Assembly (NCBI GenBank): GCA_027600665.1
Contig: JADGJL010000226.1
Location: 1-30,499, forward strand
DNA: 30,499 bases
Source of the DNA: Irineochytrium annulatum
Lineage: Eukaryota > Chytridiomycota > Chytridiomycetes > Chytridiales > Chytridiaceae
Direction: 5' to 3'
Shown here: piece after piece, positions 20,701-29,397 of the stretch
How positions within the stretch are numbered: the stretch's first letter is position 1
How the letters are laid out: each line of letters opens with the position of its first letter
Notes under the pieces: model-generated
What the model saw: the letters and a program-made list of their open reading frames with translations, nothing else
The model's database searches: none
What the model was told of the DNA's origin: nothing
Program-made: the position numbers and the translations under genes

Positions 20701-22802
20701 GTTATCGTGAAGGTTATTGCGGTGCGTGGAGCCATGGAAGCCGGGGACGTAGACCTCACCATCGTGGCAAAGCCGTCGCAAATGGATGGCGTTTGGTTTA
20801 AGGGCTTGGCAGTGGAGAAGGAGAGCGCAGACGCGGTGGAGGCGGAGGTTGTGGTCCCGAAGCCGGAAGTGGCCGCTATGGCGAAAAGCGAGGTGAGGCA
20901 GGAAGCACCTGTCGTCACGCCAGTTATCGCAACTGCGCCAGCTCCGGTAGTGGCGGACGCCAAGCCCGTCGTCGAAGCTTCACCGGTCGCTCCCGCCCGA
21001 ACGGGTTCCTTGCCGGCGCCGACCTCGCCCGTTGTGGCGAAGGCCCCCGCCGTTCCTGCCGCGAGGTATATCCCCCACCGGCACACCGAGGCTGGGGTTA
21101 AGGCGCTGAAGCTCTTAAAGGCTCTTTACTCCGACACGTCGTTGTGGACGGTTGAGAGTGAGGACCAGAGGGGTGTCAGGGTCTCGACGTTTGAAGTCCA
21201 TGGGCTCGCGATGCCGGTGATCCGTGGTGACACCGTGTTCCCGCCGGAGTGGAGTAACGACGATATCGTAGCGGCTGTAAGGAACGTTGGAGCTAGGAAG
21301 ATTTGTAAGAATTCGGTGATGTTTGATATCAGAGTGGCTTGCTTACTTCCGTGTGTTTAGGGGACCAACGCTTCGAGGACGCGCAGATTAAGGAATGGCT
21401 AAACCCAAATGAGTTCGTTTTCCAGGCGTGGTTGAAAACCATGGGTCCTATGGTTTCCAGAGACATAGCTGGGCTTCACGTCTCGATCTTCGACGCTGCT
21501 CACGCGACCAACTACGTTATCTCGACCTCGATTGTTGACCCGCTCGTTCCCGTGGACCCGCGGCGTGTACGTGCTGACCTCGGTGTCGCTGGGTGGATCA
21601 TCAAGCCCTCGAATGTACCCCGCGGCGGCGCGTCTGTGACGTACATTTGCAAGATCGATCCGAAGAACGCCGTCACGGCCGGCGCATTTCCGAAGATTCA
21701 GGCGTATCAGATGGCGCTTCAGGTGGCGGAAGTCCTTTCCTACCTCGAGACCTATGGCGTTCCCCTCGGAGCCAAAGTGCTCGGCAACACGAACGAAGGC
21801 CTCAAGATCACCCTGCTGGACGAGCGGTTCGACCACCCCTCCGTGACGCTGTTCCTCGACTACTTCGTCTCCGCAACGGCCGTTCCAGCGACCGTCAACG
21901 GCAAGGTGGCCTCTGGCGTCGCCGGCATGATCGAGATCACCATTGACCCGCGCATGTGTCCTGGCGGCGTCGACGCGTCCTTCGAGCACCCGGACGCGAG
22001 ATCCGCGATCGAGGTCCGCATGTCGCCCGACAGGAGGTTTTTAAGGCTTTACCCGCGCACGGAGGTTGTCCAGGCTCTCGGCGAGGTCAGAGTGAAGATC
22101 ATGATCAGGGCAAGGGACCCCGCAGGCACGAAGGAGTTCACGCTCGAGAACGACCCAAACGGCGTCATCATCGACCGCACAAACAAGGTGGCAGCGAACG
22201 GCGTCCGCAAGGCAGCGGTCGTGCCCGCGCCAGTCGCCGTTCCGGTCTCCAAAGCCGCCGTTAAGGCGCCGATTAGGTCACCGACGGTTGAACAGCAGAG
22301 GCTAGTCCCAGTGGAAGCCCCACCGGCCGGTCCGGTGACCGCGGCGCGCAACCTTGCGGCCGCTGTGGAAGCGAAGGCCGCTGCCTCCGCCGTCTCGCTC
22401 GCCCCGAAGAAGGAGGAGCCCGCGCTTCCAGCCGCCACGGTCGCGACACCCTCCTCGCAGGCGACGGAGGCGGCCCAGGAGCGCAGCGTCCCCGTTGCAA
22501 TCATGATTGCCATCCTCTCGCTATTGCTTCATTGCCTCCACCCGATCATCGGCGGCCGGAGGAGCGACCCCAAGACTCCCCTGAACCCGATGACGCTCCA
22601 GAGCGACGCGACGCCGGGCCAGCTCACGGGCATCATGGTCTCCGTCTCAGTCGCGACTCTCCTTGTACTCCAGGGCGTTCTGATGGCGCTCGCGCCGGGA
22701 CTTCAGGGCCTCTTGTTTATCTTCTTCACGCCCGCACAGTGGGCGACACTTATCGGCGTGTCGGCGTTAATCGTTTACTTTACGGCGCAAGCGAGGAGAT
22801 AG
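17779..22802 (+). CDS. Triple-START-domain lipid-transfer-like protein with C-terminal membrane segments
   Basis: Model join(17779..18196, 18254..18785, 18834..19924, 19986..20315, 20366..21304, 21361..22802): 6 exons, 1583 aa. Three START (StAR-related lipid transfer) domains lie at about residues 75-275, 607-817 and 1028-1237. Each has an ...W-D/E... segment at a shared intron, then a strand like RVRANLKLNGWIL, RVRAHLTVAGWIF or RVRADLGVAGWII, a YI-(I/V)-(Q/C)-x-D-x-K strand and a C-terminal helix. START 2 and 3 both begin with PHRHxEA. Beta-rich modules follow START 2 and 3. Between START 1 and 2 is a disordered linker with six R-R-x-S motifs. Residues about 1480-1578 hold two or three hydrophobic segments (VAIMIAILSLLLHCL, IMVSVSVATLLVLQGVLMAL, WATLIGVSALIVYFTA). 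START domains bind sterols, ceramides or phospholipids; a membrane-anchored array suggests transfer or sensing between membranes. The ligand is unknown. Confidence 0.9.
19084..19299 (+). repeat. Coding repeat of R-R-P-S-V-type motifs in the START-protein linker
   Basis: Within about 70 codons the motif R-R-P-S occurs five times (RRPSN once and RRPSV four times), and R-R-I-S follows. Several copies continue with Glu. R-R-x-S is the consensus for protein kinase A, so the linker may be a phosphorylation platform. Synonymous codons vary among copies, which points to selection on the peptide or an old duplication rather than a fresh slippage repeat. Confidence 0.8.
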
Positions 22803-23340
22803 AGAGGGTTTGCGAGGGTGGAAACGGTTTAATGCGACGGGTTTGCGACCTTTTCTTGTAGTGTTTCTATAATTACCACGATTTAACGGGCTCAAAGGGA
22901 TATGGGGCTTTTGGTTCAGAGTCCCGTTTTAAACTTTTCATGTATTACTCTTCTGTGTTCGTTCTGGTTTGCAATCATCCTCATGCCAAATACTGCCTCT
23001 TCTTAGACTACCGTCAACATGACCTGACTTGACCCCGTAGAAGTTTAAATTGACGGCGCATTTTCACATCCAATGCTTAAGTCGTGCGCCGTCCAAGTCA
23101 GCAGAGGAGGGCGGCCCACGGTTGCCCAGTGATTGGCGTTACCAGCAGCAGAAGCGTGGGCACGGAGGCGGCGCGGGAGTCTTCCCTGAAAGACCCCTCT
23201 TTCACGTCACTTTATTGCGGCGCGGGTGCGAGCAGCCTCACGGAGCCGTTTCGTAAGACACGAGCTGTCCACCAACCGGGAAGGGGCCGAGCCTGCCCTT
23301 GCTCTCCCATCGGTTAAGGATCCCGGCCCCACTCGCCGTT
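22803..23340. other. Intergenic region between the START gene and the Zn2Cys6 gene
   Basis: 538 bases. The first 230 are AT-rich and fit a 3' UTR and terminator region. The remaining part is GC-rich and promoter-like, with an inverted CCAAT box (gattgg, about 23131) and a CRE-like TCACGTCA (about 23202-23209). These short motifs are suggestive only. I see no RNA gene. Confidence 0.4.
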
Positions 23341-26300
23341 ATGCTGCCAGCTGGAATGCCCTCTGCCATCGACCCGTCGAGGAGAATGCCGTCAGGCGCG
23401 CCGCCCAGCGCGGGGACCTTCTCTTTTCAGATGCAGCCCCCGAGTCAGCCGATGGGCGCTTCTGCGCCGCCGGCGACGGTTGCTTCTAGCGCCATCATCG
23501 ACGCCATGATCATAGGCAGGGCGGACTTCTTCGAGGCCGACGCGGTGGTCAAGCAGGAGTTTTCAGGCTTCTCACAGCACTCGCGCGGCGGCTACGATAT
23601 TGGCTCGCAGAGATCCTTCAGCGGCCACGGCGTAAACATGCCGCCGACCCAGTCGCTAGCGTTTGCCCCAATGCCGCAGCAACTCCCGGCGGGCCAGCAG
23701 CCCTTCATTGATCAATTCGCCGGCTCTGTGGGTGGAGGAAGTCCCTACGGGTCGCATATCGACAACGGGCACGTGCAAAAGGCTCGGGCACTTCCTTATC
23801 AGCCGGCCCCGCAGCGGCGCATGGTGGATGCCGTTAACGCGCTCGAGCATTCATACAGGTCGCCAAAGCCAAGGTAATCAATGCACTTTGGCAATCAGTG
23901 ACTGAAGGAACGCACTACTTTTTTTTGCAGTCGAGGAAGGGCTTGCGAGCCGTGCAAGAAGAAAAAGATTCGATGCGACACGCTTAGGCCCGCCTGCTCT
24001 TCCTGCAAAGAGGCGAAGAGGCAGGACCAGTGTCTCTATCTAGGTTTGTCGATTCGTACGTCATCGCCGAGTCTGTATTGATCGTACGTAGGTGTACCCC
24101 CAAAGCCATATGGAAAAAAGCAGGCCAAGGAGGTGAAGGCTCTCGAGGAAAGGGTGATGGCTTTGGAAAGCCTGATTGCAACGCCGACGATCTCGATGGT
24201 GCGCGGGATGATTGCGGATGACCGGGCAGCGGGTGCCGACTTTATTCCTGGCGTAACGGGCGGCGCCGGCCCTAAGCGGACAAAACGGCAAGTGACGCCA
24301 GAGGGTTTCCCGTCACCAGCCCCCGAGTCGATGGGAATGATGCCCGACATCCCGAGCATCAACCCGACCCCTTACAGCACCCCACCCGCCGGAGGAGACT
24401 CCCTGCTCGGTGATTCGGAGATGGACGCCGACGATCCTGACCCAGTTGAGCTCGCCAACTACTTTTTCGATCACGAGATGTCTCACTTCCCGCTCACAAT
24501 GGTTCACCGGCGGACGTTCATGGCCCAAAACGGCCGGATGCTTCCCATCCTCAGGCTGGCCGTGCTCGCCACCGGGGCGAGGTTGTCGCCGGAGTTCGTG
24601 AGCGGGAACGAGATGAGCCAGCGGTCCGAGATCCTCATGCAGAAGGCCCGCACGCACATATCGTCCTTTATCGAGCAGCCTCACCTCCAGGCGCTCCAGG
24701 CGCTGTTGCTGATGATCTTATATAACGGCGTCTCGAACAGGAACACCTCGGCCGCTGTTTATCTAAGCATGGCCACGCGGATGGTGAGCTTGTCGTCGTT
24801 AGGGGGATTGTTCTAACGGTTTTTATGGAGGCCATTATGCTGAAACTCGACACCGACCCGGACTTGATTCCGGAATCGGGCACGCGCCCACTCTCCTGGA
24901 TTGAGAAGGAGACGGTCCGACGCACATGGTGGGCGACCTTCCTCATGGACCGCATCGTCTCCGGCATTACCCAACGGCCTGCCTACCTCGACGCCCACGC
25001 GAACCACACAGTCCGCCATCCTGCCGCAGACGGCGTCTGGGAGTCGGAAACTCCCATCGACCAGCTAGAGTCCTCCTTCATCGCGGCGCAGTCGAACCGG
25101 GAGAGCCCTATGAAGCATTTTGGCGGCATTATCGAAATCTTTTACAAGGTCATGGCATTTAGCCGGGGCGGAGGACTGAGAGAGCGGAGCTTCGAGGACG
25201 CTGAGAAGAACGCGGAGAATTTTAGCGCACTGGAGAGGGAGATTAGCGTGTGGTTTTACGAGCTACCCGAGCAGCTACGGCAGCGCTTTTTGACTATCGA
25301 CGAGGATACGAAGTTCTCGCCGTCCATGGCGGCAGAGCTGGATTTACCGTACATTGGCGTCGTCATGCTGATGCTGTACTATGGTTAGTCAGTGCATTAT
25401 GGCTCTTGAATCGGTGGAAAGCTACTAATTATCCTGCTAGGCTGCTTGTGCATCCTGCATCGGCCACGCCTCATCATTGCAATCGGAGCCGAGGGGATGG
25501 CCGAGCGCGAGCTCGAGGAATCGCCGCCGCCATCCGAAGCCTCACCGTCCGGCGTTAACACCGCCAACGTCTCTCCGAACGTCGGCTCCGGCGTAGGCTT
25601 TACCGTAGGTGATAACTCTCCTGCGATGTCGCGAAGTGGCGGGGGGCTCTCGAAGCTCAAGTCGACTGTCGACGGCGTCGTCCATTCCCAAAACAAGGAG
25701 GACAGGACCTCCGTCTTCAATTTCGGCAAAGACCTTACGCTGGCCGCTGCCGGGAGATCCGGTTCTAAGGGTTCAATCGCCGGAGCTACAGCGTCGGGTG
25801 TTGGGTCGTCGCCGGACTTAACAAAGTATGCGACTGCGAGCAACACGCCGCAGCAACCAGCGGCCAGTCAGGTGCCTCCGTCTGTCGTTGGACAGCTGTC
25901 TCAAGTCGGGTCGCCTTCGTTTCAGCCGCGGAATGGGGCTGGTGGGCCGGCGGGGCCCACCTTCGGATCTACGGCCATGAGCGATGGATACGCTGGTCCA
26001 GTGTCGATGGGCCCACCAGGCGGATCTCCACCTTTTGGCACGAGTGGGCCACCATTTGGCGTTGGGGGGCGTCCGTTCATGACCGGCGGACTTCCGGGAG
26101 TAGGGAGCTCGTCCATGAACGCGGGCGGAGGTGGTGCGGGCGGCTCATCATATGGAGGTGATATGGGCGGTCCGCCATTCGCGAACGGCTGGCCGACGTT
26201 CCGACCGGGGACGACCATCGCATCGGGTGGTAGCACAGACGGGGCTCCTTTTGCAAATGGCGAGCCGAAGTTCCGACCGGGTACGACGGTCGCACCAGGT

Positions 26301-26996
26301 GATGGCGGCGGTGGCATTGGCGGGCTACCCTTTGCCAATGGAGGTCCAAGCTTCCGGCCGGGGACTATGGGCGGCCCGGGTGGACCGGGCGGTCCTGGTG
26401 GACCCGCTAGTGGGCCTCCTGGCGGAGGCGGTCCGCCTTTTGGGCCCCCGGCGCGTCCCGCAGGCACACCCGTCCTCCCGCCAATATCCCCAGCCCAAGT
26501 CTCGTTCTCCCTCCGTCAGGGCCACGCTGCCTCGGTCGCCATCGCACGCCTAGTGGCCATTCTAGCGCGCCCAAACCCGGAGTTCCACCACCTCCCGTCG
26601 TACGCTGGCCTTACGGTTGTAGAATCGACCCTCATCCTCTTCCTCATGGTCACGCGCGGCGTCGAGGCCAATACAGTTCAGGATCTCGAGGTTGCACTTG
26701 AGGCCCGCGGGCTGATTGACGGCAACCTCACGTGCCTCGAGAAGCTTGGCAGGGTGTTTGTCATGTTTACGCACTCGATTGCCGGGCTTAAGGCCATGTG
26801 CGCGAGCTCGCCGGACGTGGCGGAGATTCAGGCGATGCTGGAGAAGAGGAAGGGGCAGGATGAGGTTGACAGGTTGGCGGGTAAGGACCCCCTCAGATTC
26901 CTGGAGAGCTTGATGATGGAGAACGAGTGGGAGGAGCGGGCCCAAGCTGAGGTGGATGCGAATGTGGACTCTGTGTTGAAGAGCCTTGGCGTATAA
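23341..26996 (+). CDS. Zn2Cys6 fungal transcription factor with a large Gly/Pro-rich insertion in its regulatory domain
   Basis: Model join(23341..23873, 23931..24043, 24092..24783, 24831..25383, 25441..26996): 5 exons, 1148 aa. A disordered Gln/Pro/Ser-rich N-terminus precedes the binuclear zinc cluster at about 181-212, CEPCKKKKIRCDT then PACSSCKEAKRQDQC (spacing 2-6-6-2-8), followed by a linker and a short coiled coil (KEVKALEERVMALESLI). The fungal middle homology region runs from about residue 335: NYFFDHEMSHFPLTMVHRRT, QALQALLLMILYNG, SMATRMAIMLKLD, ETVRRTWWATFLMDRIVSG. After LCILHRPRLI about 330 low-complexity residues intervene before typical regulatory-domain helices resume at RQGHAASVAIARLVAILARP. 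DNA target and effector are unknown. The exon 3 to 4 junction (24784..24830) restores a continuous MHR helix and has a CTAAC branch box. The ATG at 23341 is the first in frame after the promoter-like region. Confidence 0.9.
26167..26375 (+). repeat. Three tandem coding repeats P-F-A-N-G-x-P-x-F-R-P-G-T in the transcription factor
   Basis: The units PPFANGWPTFRPGT, APFANGEPKFRPGT and LPFANGGPSFRPGT are separated by Gly/Ser/Ala/Asp-rich spacers of about 10-16 residues. They sit in the low-complexity insertion and continue into a collagen-like Gly-x-Pro tract. The unit is well conserved in protein and DNA, which suggests recent duplication or selection. Confidence 0.85.
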
Positions 26997-27120
26997 AGCA
27001 TCGGCGTGATGAGCATCCTTATCTCTCATTCCACATTTGCGGGTATTTATGTCATGCCGTGACTCAAGCTGCCAACTTCTAAAAATTGGGTGGAAACCCA
27101 AGCTAGAGCGAATCCTTAAA

Positions 27121-27126
27121 AATAAA
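27121..27126 (+). promoter_or_regulatory. Probable poly(A) signal of the Zn2Cys6 gene
   Basis: AATAAA on the plus strand, 125 nt after the transcription factor stop at 26996 and five bases before the convergent FRG1 stop codon (27131-27133). Cleavage the usual 10-30 nt downstream would place the mRNA end inside the last FRG1 exon, so the two transcripts would overlap tail to tail. Confidence 0.45.
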
Positions 27127-27130
27127 CATT

Positions 27131-28129
27131 CTATTTGCAGAATTTGTCGGATTTGATCTTCTCTCTCCGGTCTAGCATGGCCTCATTCAATTGGCCTCGT
27201 TTCTTCGCCGCCTGTAATTCGATTGTGTCCTCCCTACTTAAGACTCGCCTCCCGTTACCCCATGATTGGAACTTCTTACTGCAGGGCTTTTAATTACGTG
27301 GACACAAACCAAGAATGACGACAAACTTACAGCTGGTCTTCCTCCAACCGAACAGCGTCCGCGCCAGCAGCCGCTTTCCGTTTCTTCGCCGACGCCTACC
27401 AGCGCATTCGTTAGCACCGCCCACGGTTCGAAGAAACTGACGCTCACCCTATTCTGCGCCTGACAACGCACCCTAAACGACTCCCTGAACCCGATCTTCT
27501 CCGAATCGCATCTCACCACCCCCTCCTCATCGCATAGAAACTTTTCCCCTGCTTGAAAGGCGCACCCATCGTCCCTCATGACGACCTCCCACTCCTCCCG
27601 GGGCCCCACGGCGTCCGTTGTGCACGTCACGACCCCGAACCGGTCCGCGGAAAGGTACTTGTCGAAAGCAGATTTGAGGGAGAGCTTGCCCGTGGGCAGG
27701 TGGGTCGCGAGGAAGACTTGGCCGACGTGGTCGGGCTCGAACTGGCTGTCGGGGGACGGGTGCAGGGGCTTGAAGGTGAGGACGTTCATGTCGGTGGAGT
27801 TGAGGGCGGAAGGGGCTTCGTTTATGGACCAAGAAATAGTCATGAGTACGAAAATTAACGAAATCGGAAAAACAGCAACACAAGGGAAATGCCCATACGT
27901 TCGCTTGTTGGTGAAAGAATCATGATAGGCCCGTTCAAGTCCTCGGCCACCTTGACGTCGACCCAGCCCTCTGTCACCTCGTCCACTTCGGCTGCCGCGT
28001 GGTCGTCGTCCGCCTTCCTCTTCTTCGTCTTCTTCTTCCTAATTGAATAAGCGTCAGCACGGTGCATGCATGAGAACGGAGCAGCAGTTCGTACTTGGTC
28101 TCGCCCTTGAACCTGAGCTTGGAGGACAT
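27131..28129 (-). CDS. FRG1: FRG1 homologue (fascin-like nuclear protein)
   Basis: Model complement(27131..27278, 27331..27395, 27448..27815, 27899..28038, 28095..28129): 5 exons, 251 aa, close to the human length of 258. The short first exon gives MSSKLRFKGETK, followed by a basic KKKTKKRK nuclear localisation signal and EGWVDVKVAEDLNGPIMILS, a hallmark FRG1 segment. Exon 3 holds the beta-trefoil (fascin-like) core: GKLSLKSAFDKYLSADRFG and DAVGPREEWEVV. The C-terminus matches the family well: KKFQSWGNGRRVLSRED, then LNEAMLDRREKIKSDKFCK. FRG1 proteins are nuclear and nucleolar and associate with spliceosomes, RNA and actin; the molecular function is not settled. The junction 27898..27816 was chosen because it yields TSEPPSALN, as in the family. 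The gene lies 143 nt downstream of the unknown gene and converges with the transcription factor gene. Confidence 0.93.
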
Positions 28130-28184
28130 CTTGATTAAGTCGGTCTTTTCACCATTCGCTCAAGCCTTTCGCAATCAAGTTATT

Positions 28185-28190
28185 TTTATT
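28185..28190 (-). promoter_or_regulatory. Probable poly(A) signal of the unknown minus-strand gene
   Basis: AATAAA on the minus strand within an AT-rich patch, 83 nt past the stop at 28273 and 56 nt before the FRG1 start. The position is suitable for 3' end formation. Confidence 0.45.
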
Positions 28191-28272
28191 TTTTACAAAT
28201 GTACATATGTTGATTCTTTCTGCCTGCAATACTGCGTTCTGTGGTGAAAATCGCAACCGTATGCACCTCCTC

Positions 28273-29397
28273 TCAAAATGTGATCAAGTCCACTTGGACA
28301 GATTTGCCGTAGTTCACCCAATCTTTCGCCGGCCTCGCATTAAGCGTTTCCTTGTCCTTCTTCCTCGCCATACTCCCGATGCCATACCTGCAATACGCAT
28401 GTCATGGACACTCAGCTGGCCTCTTCAACCTCGCTCGTAGACGGAAAACATACCTCCTCAGTCCGGAGGGCAATGGCACCGGCTCGATAAAGCAGAACAG
28501 CGTCTGCGAGTGGATGACAAAACCCTCATACGTCGACGCGTCTGCAGTCTTAATGAGGAGCGCCTGCTTAACGTCCGTATCCCTGAGACTGTAGGCGAAC
28601 TGGAAGCTGTCCCCGACCACGCAGACGTCCGCTAGGCCCTTCTCCTTAGAATCGGCCTCGCGCTTAAGCTTGGCGGGGAGGAGTCTCCGCATGGATTCCG
28701 TTATCATCTAATTAGCGTAAAAATTAATTCTGCCACTTCCACCGGTTCCAGCCAAAACTGCTCTCCCCAGTACATAGCATGTATGCATTTCATAAGACCG
28801 CAAAATACTCACATCAAGCACCTTCCTCTCAAACCACCCCGCGTATCTGTAGCTCATCACAACAATACATCTCATACACCTATCCCTCCCGACTCTAAGG
28901 TGGAACAACGTCCTCGTGTCCAAATTCCTCCTGTCGCCCTTCCCCTCCTCCTCCTCCGCAGCCGCTCCAAGAGTCGCCGTCCGTCCCGGTATCGCGGCCT
29001 GCTGGAAGAACTCAGGGTGGAAGACAAATCGCTGCTGTGGCGCTGCGGCAGCGGCCGCGGCCGCGACAGGTTCATCCTCCATCATCGCGGCGGCGGCTGC
29101 CATGACGTTGGGGTCGTCGTCGGAGGACGGCTGGGTCAAGCGGAGCGGTGAGTGCTGGGAGGCGACGGAGAAGTCAAGATCCAGGAGGTCGGCTTCATTG
29201 GCTGGACCATCCCCAGCCGGGTCGGGTTGCGCGACAGAAAGTGGGTCGTCATCGTCGTCGTCCACAATGAGGGTAGGGCGCTTGCGCTTGGCGGAGCCGG
29301 AAGTCGGGGCCTGCACCCCCTCCATAACCTCTTCGGCGCCAGCGATGTCGTTCGCTGGCATTGTGTCCGCAGATTCCCCATAAGCGTCACCATCCAT
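28273..29397 (-). CDS. Unrecognised acidic protein with a folded C-terminal half
   Basis: Model complement(28273..28387, 28454..28707, 28813..29397): 3 exons, 317 aa from the ATG at 29397. The first 115 residues are acidic with Asp and Ala runs and a KRKRP basic patch, probably disordered and nuclear. The remainder looks folded, with alternating hydrophobic and charged segments: RFVFHPEFFQQAAIPG, TRTLFHLRVGRDRCMRCIV, SYRYAGWFERKVLD, DSFQFAYSLRDTDVKQALLI, EGFVIHSQTLFCFIEPVPLP, and a basic tail MARKKDKETLNARPAKDWV. I do not recognise the family. Introns have GTGAGT/GTATGT donors and join in frame. The reading frame is open for about 130 bases upstream of the ATG and a TTGCAG acceptor occurs near 29501-29506, so an upstream first exon (for example around 29540-29606) is possible. 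Confidence 0.68.

Noticed and set aside
20568..21086. Minus-strand 172-codon Ala/Thr/Gly-rich frame
   Set aside because: It is antisense to the well-supported START gene exon 5 and has no domain features.
22049..22513. Minus-strand 154-codon frame
   Set aside because: It is antisense to the Ala/Pro-rich linker of the START protein, and its composition reflects that linker.
23202..23209. CRE-like TCACGTCA as a regulatory site of the Zn2Cys6 gene
   Set aside because: A single 8-bp match in a 538-bp promoter is not enough to claim a functional site; mentioned only within the intergenic entry.
25922..26467. Minus-strand 181-codon Pro-rich, collagen-like frame
   Set aside because: It is the mirror image of the Gly/Pro-rich coding repeats of the transcription factor on the plus strand; GC-rich repeats keep all frames open.
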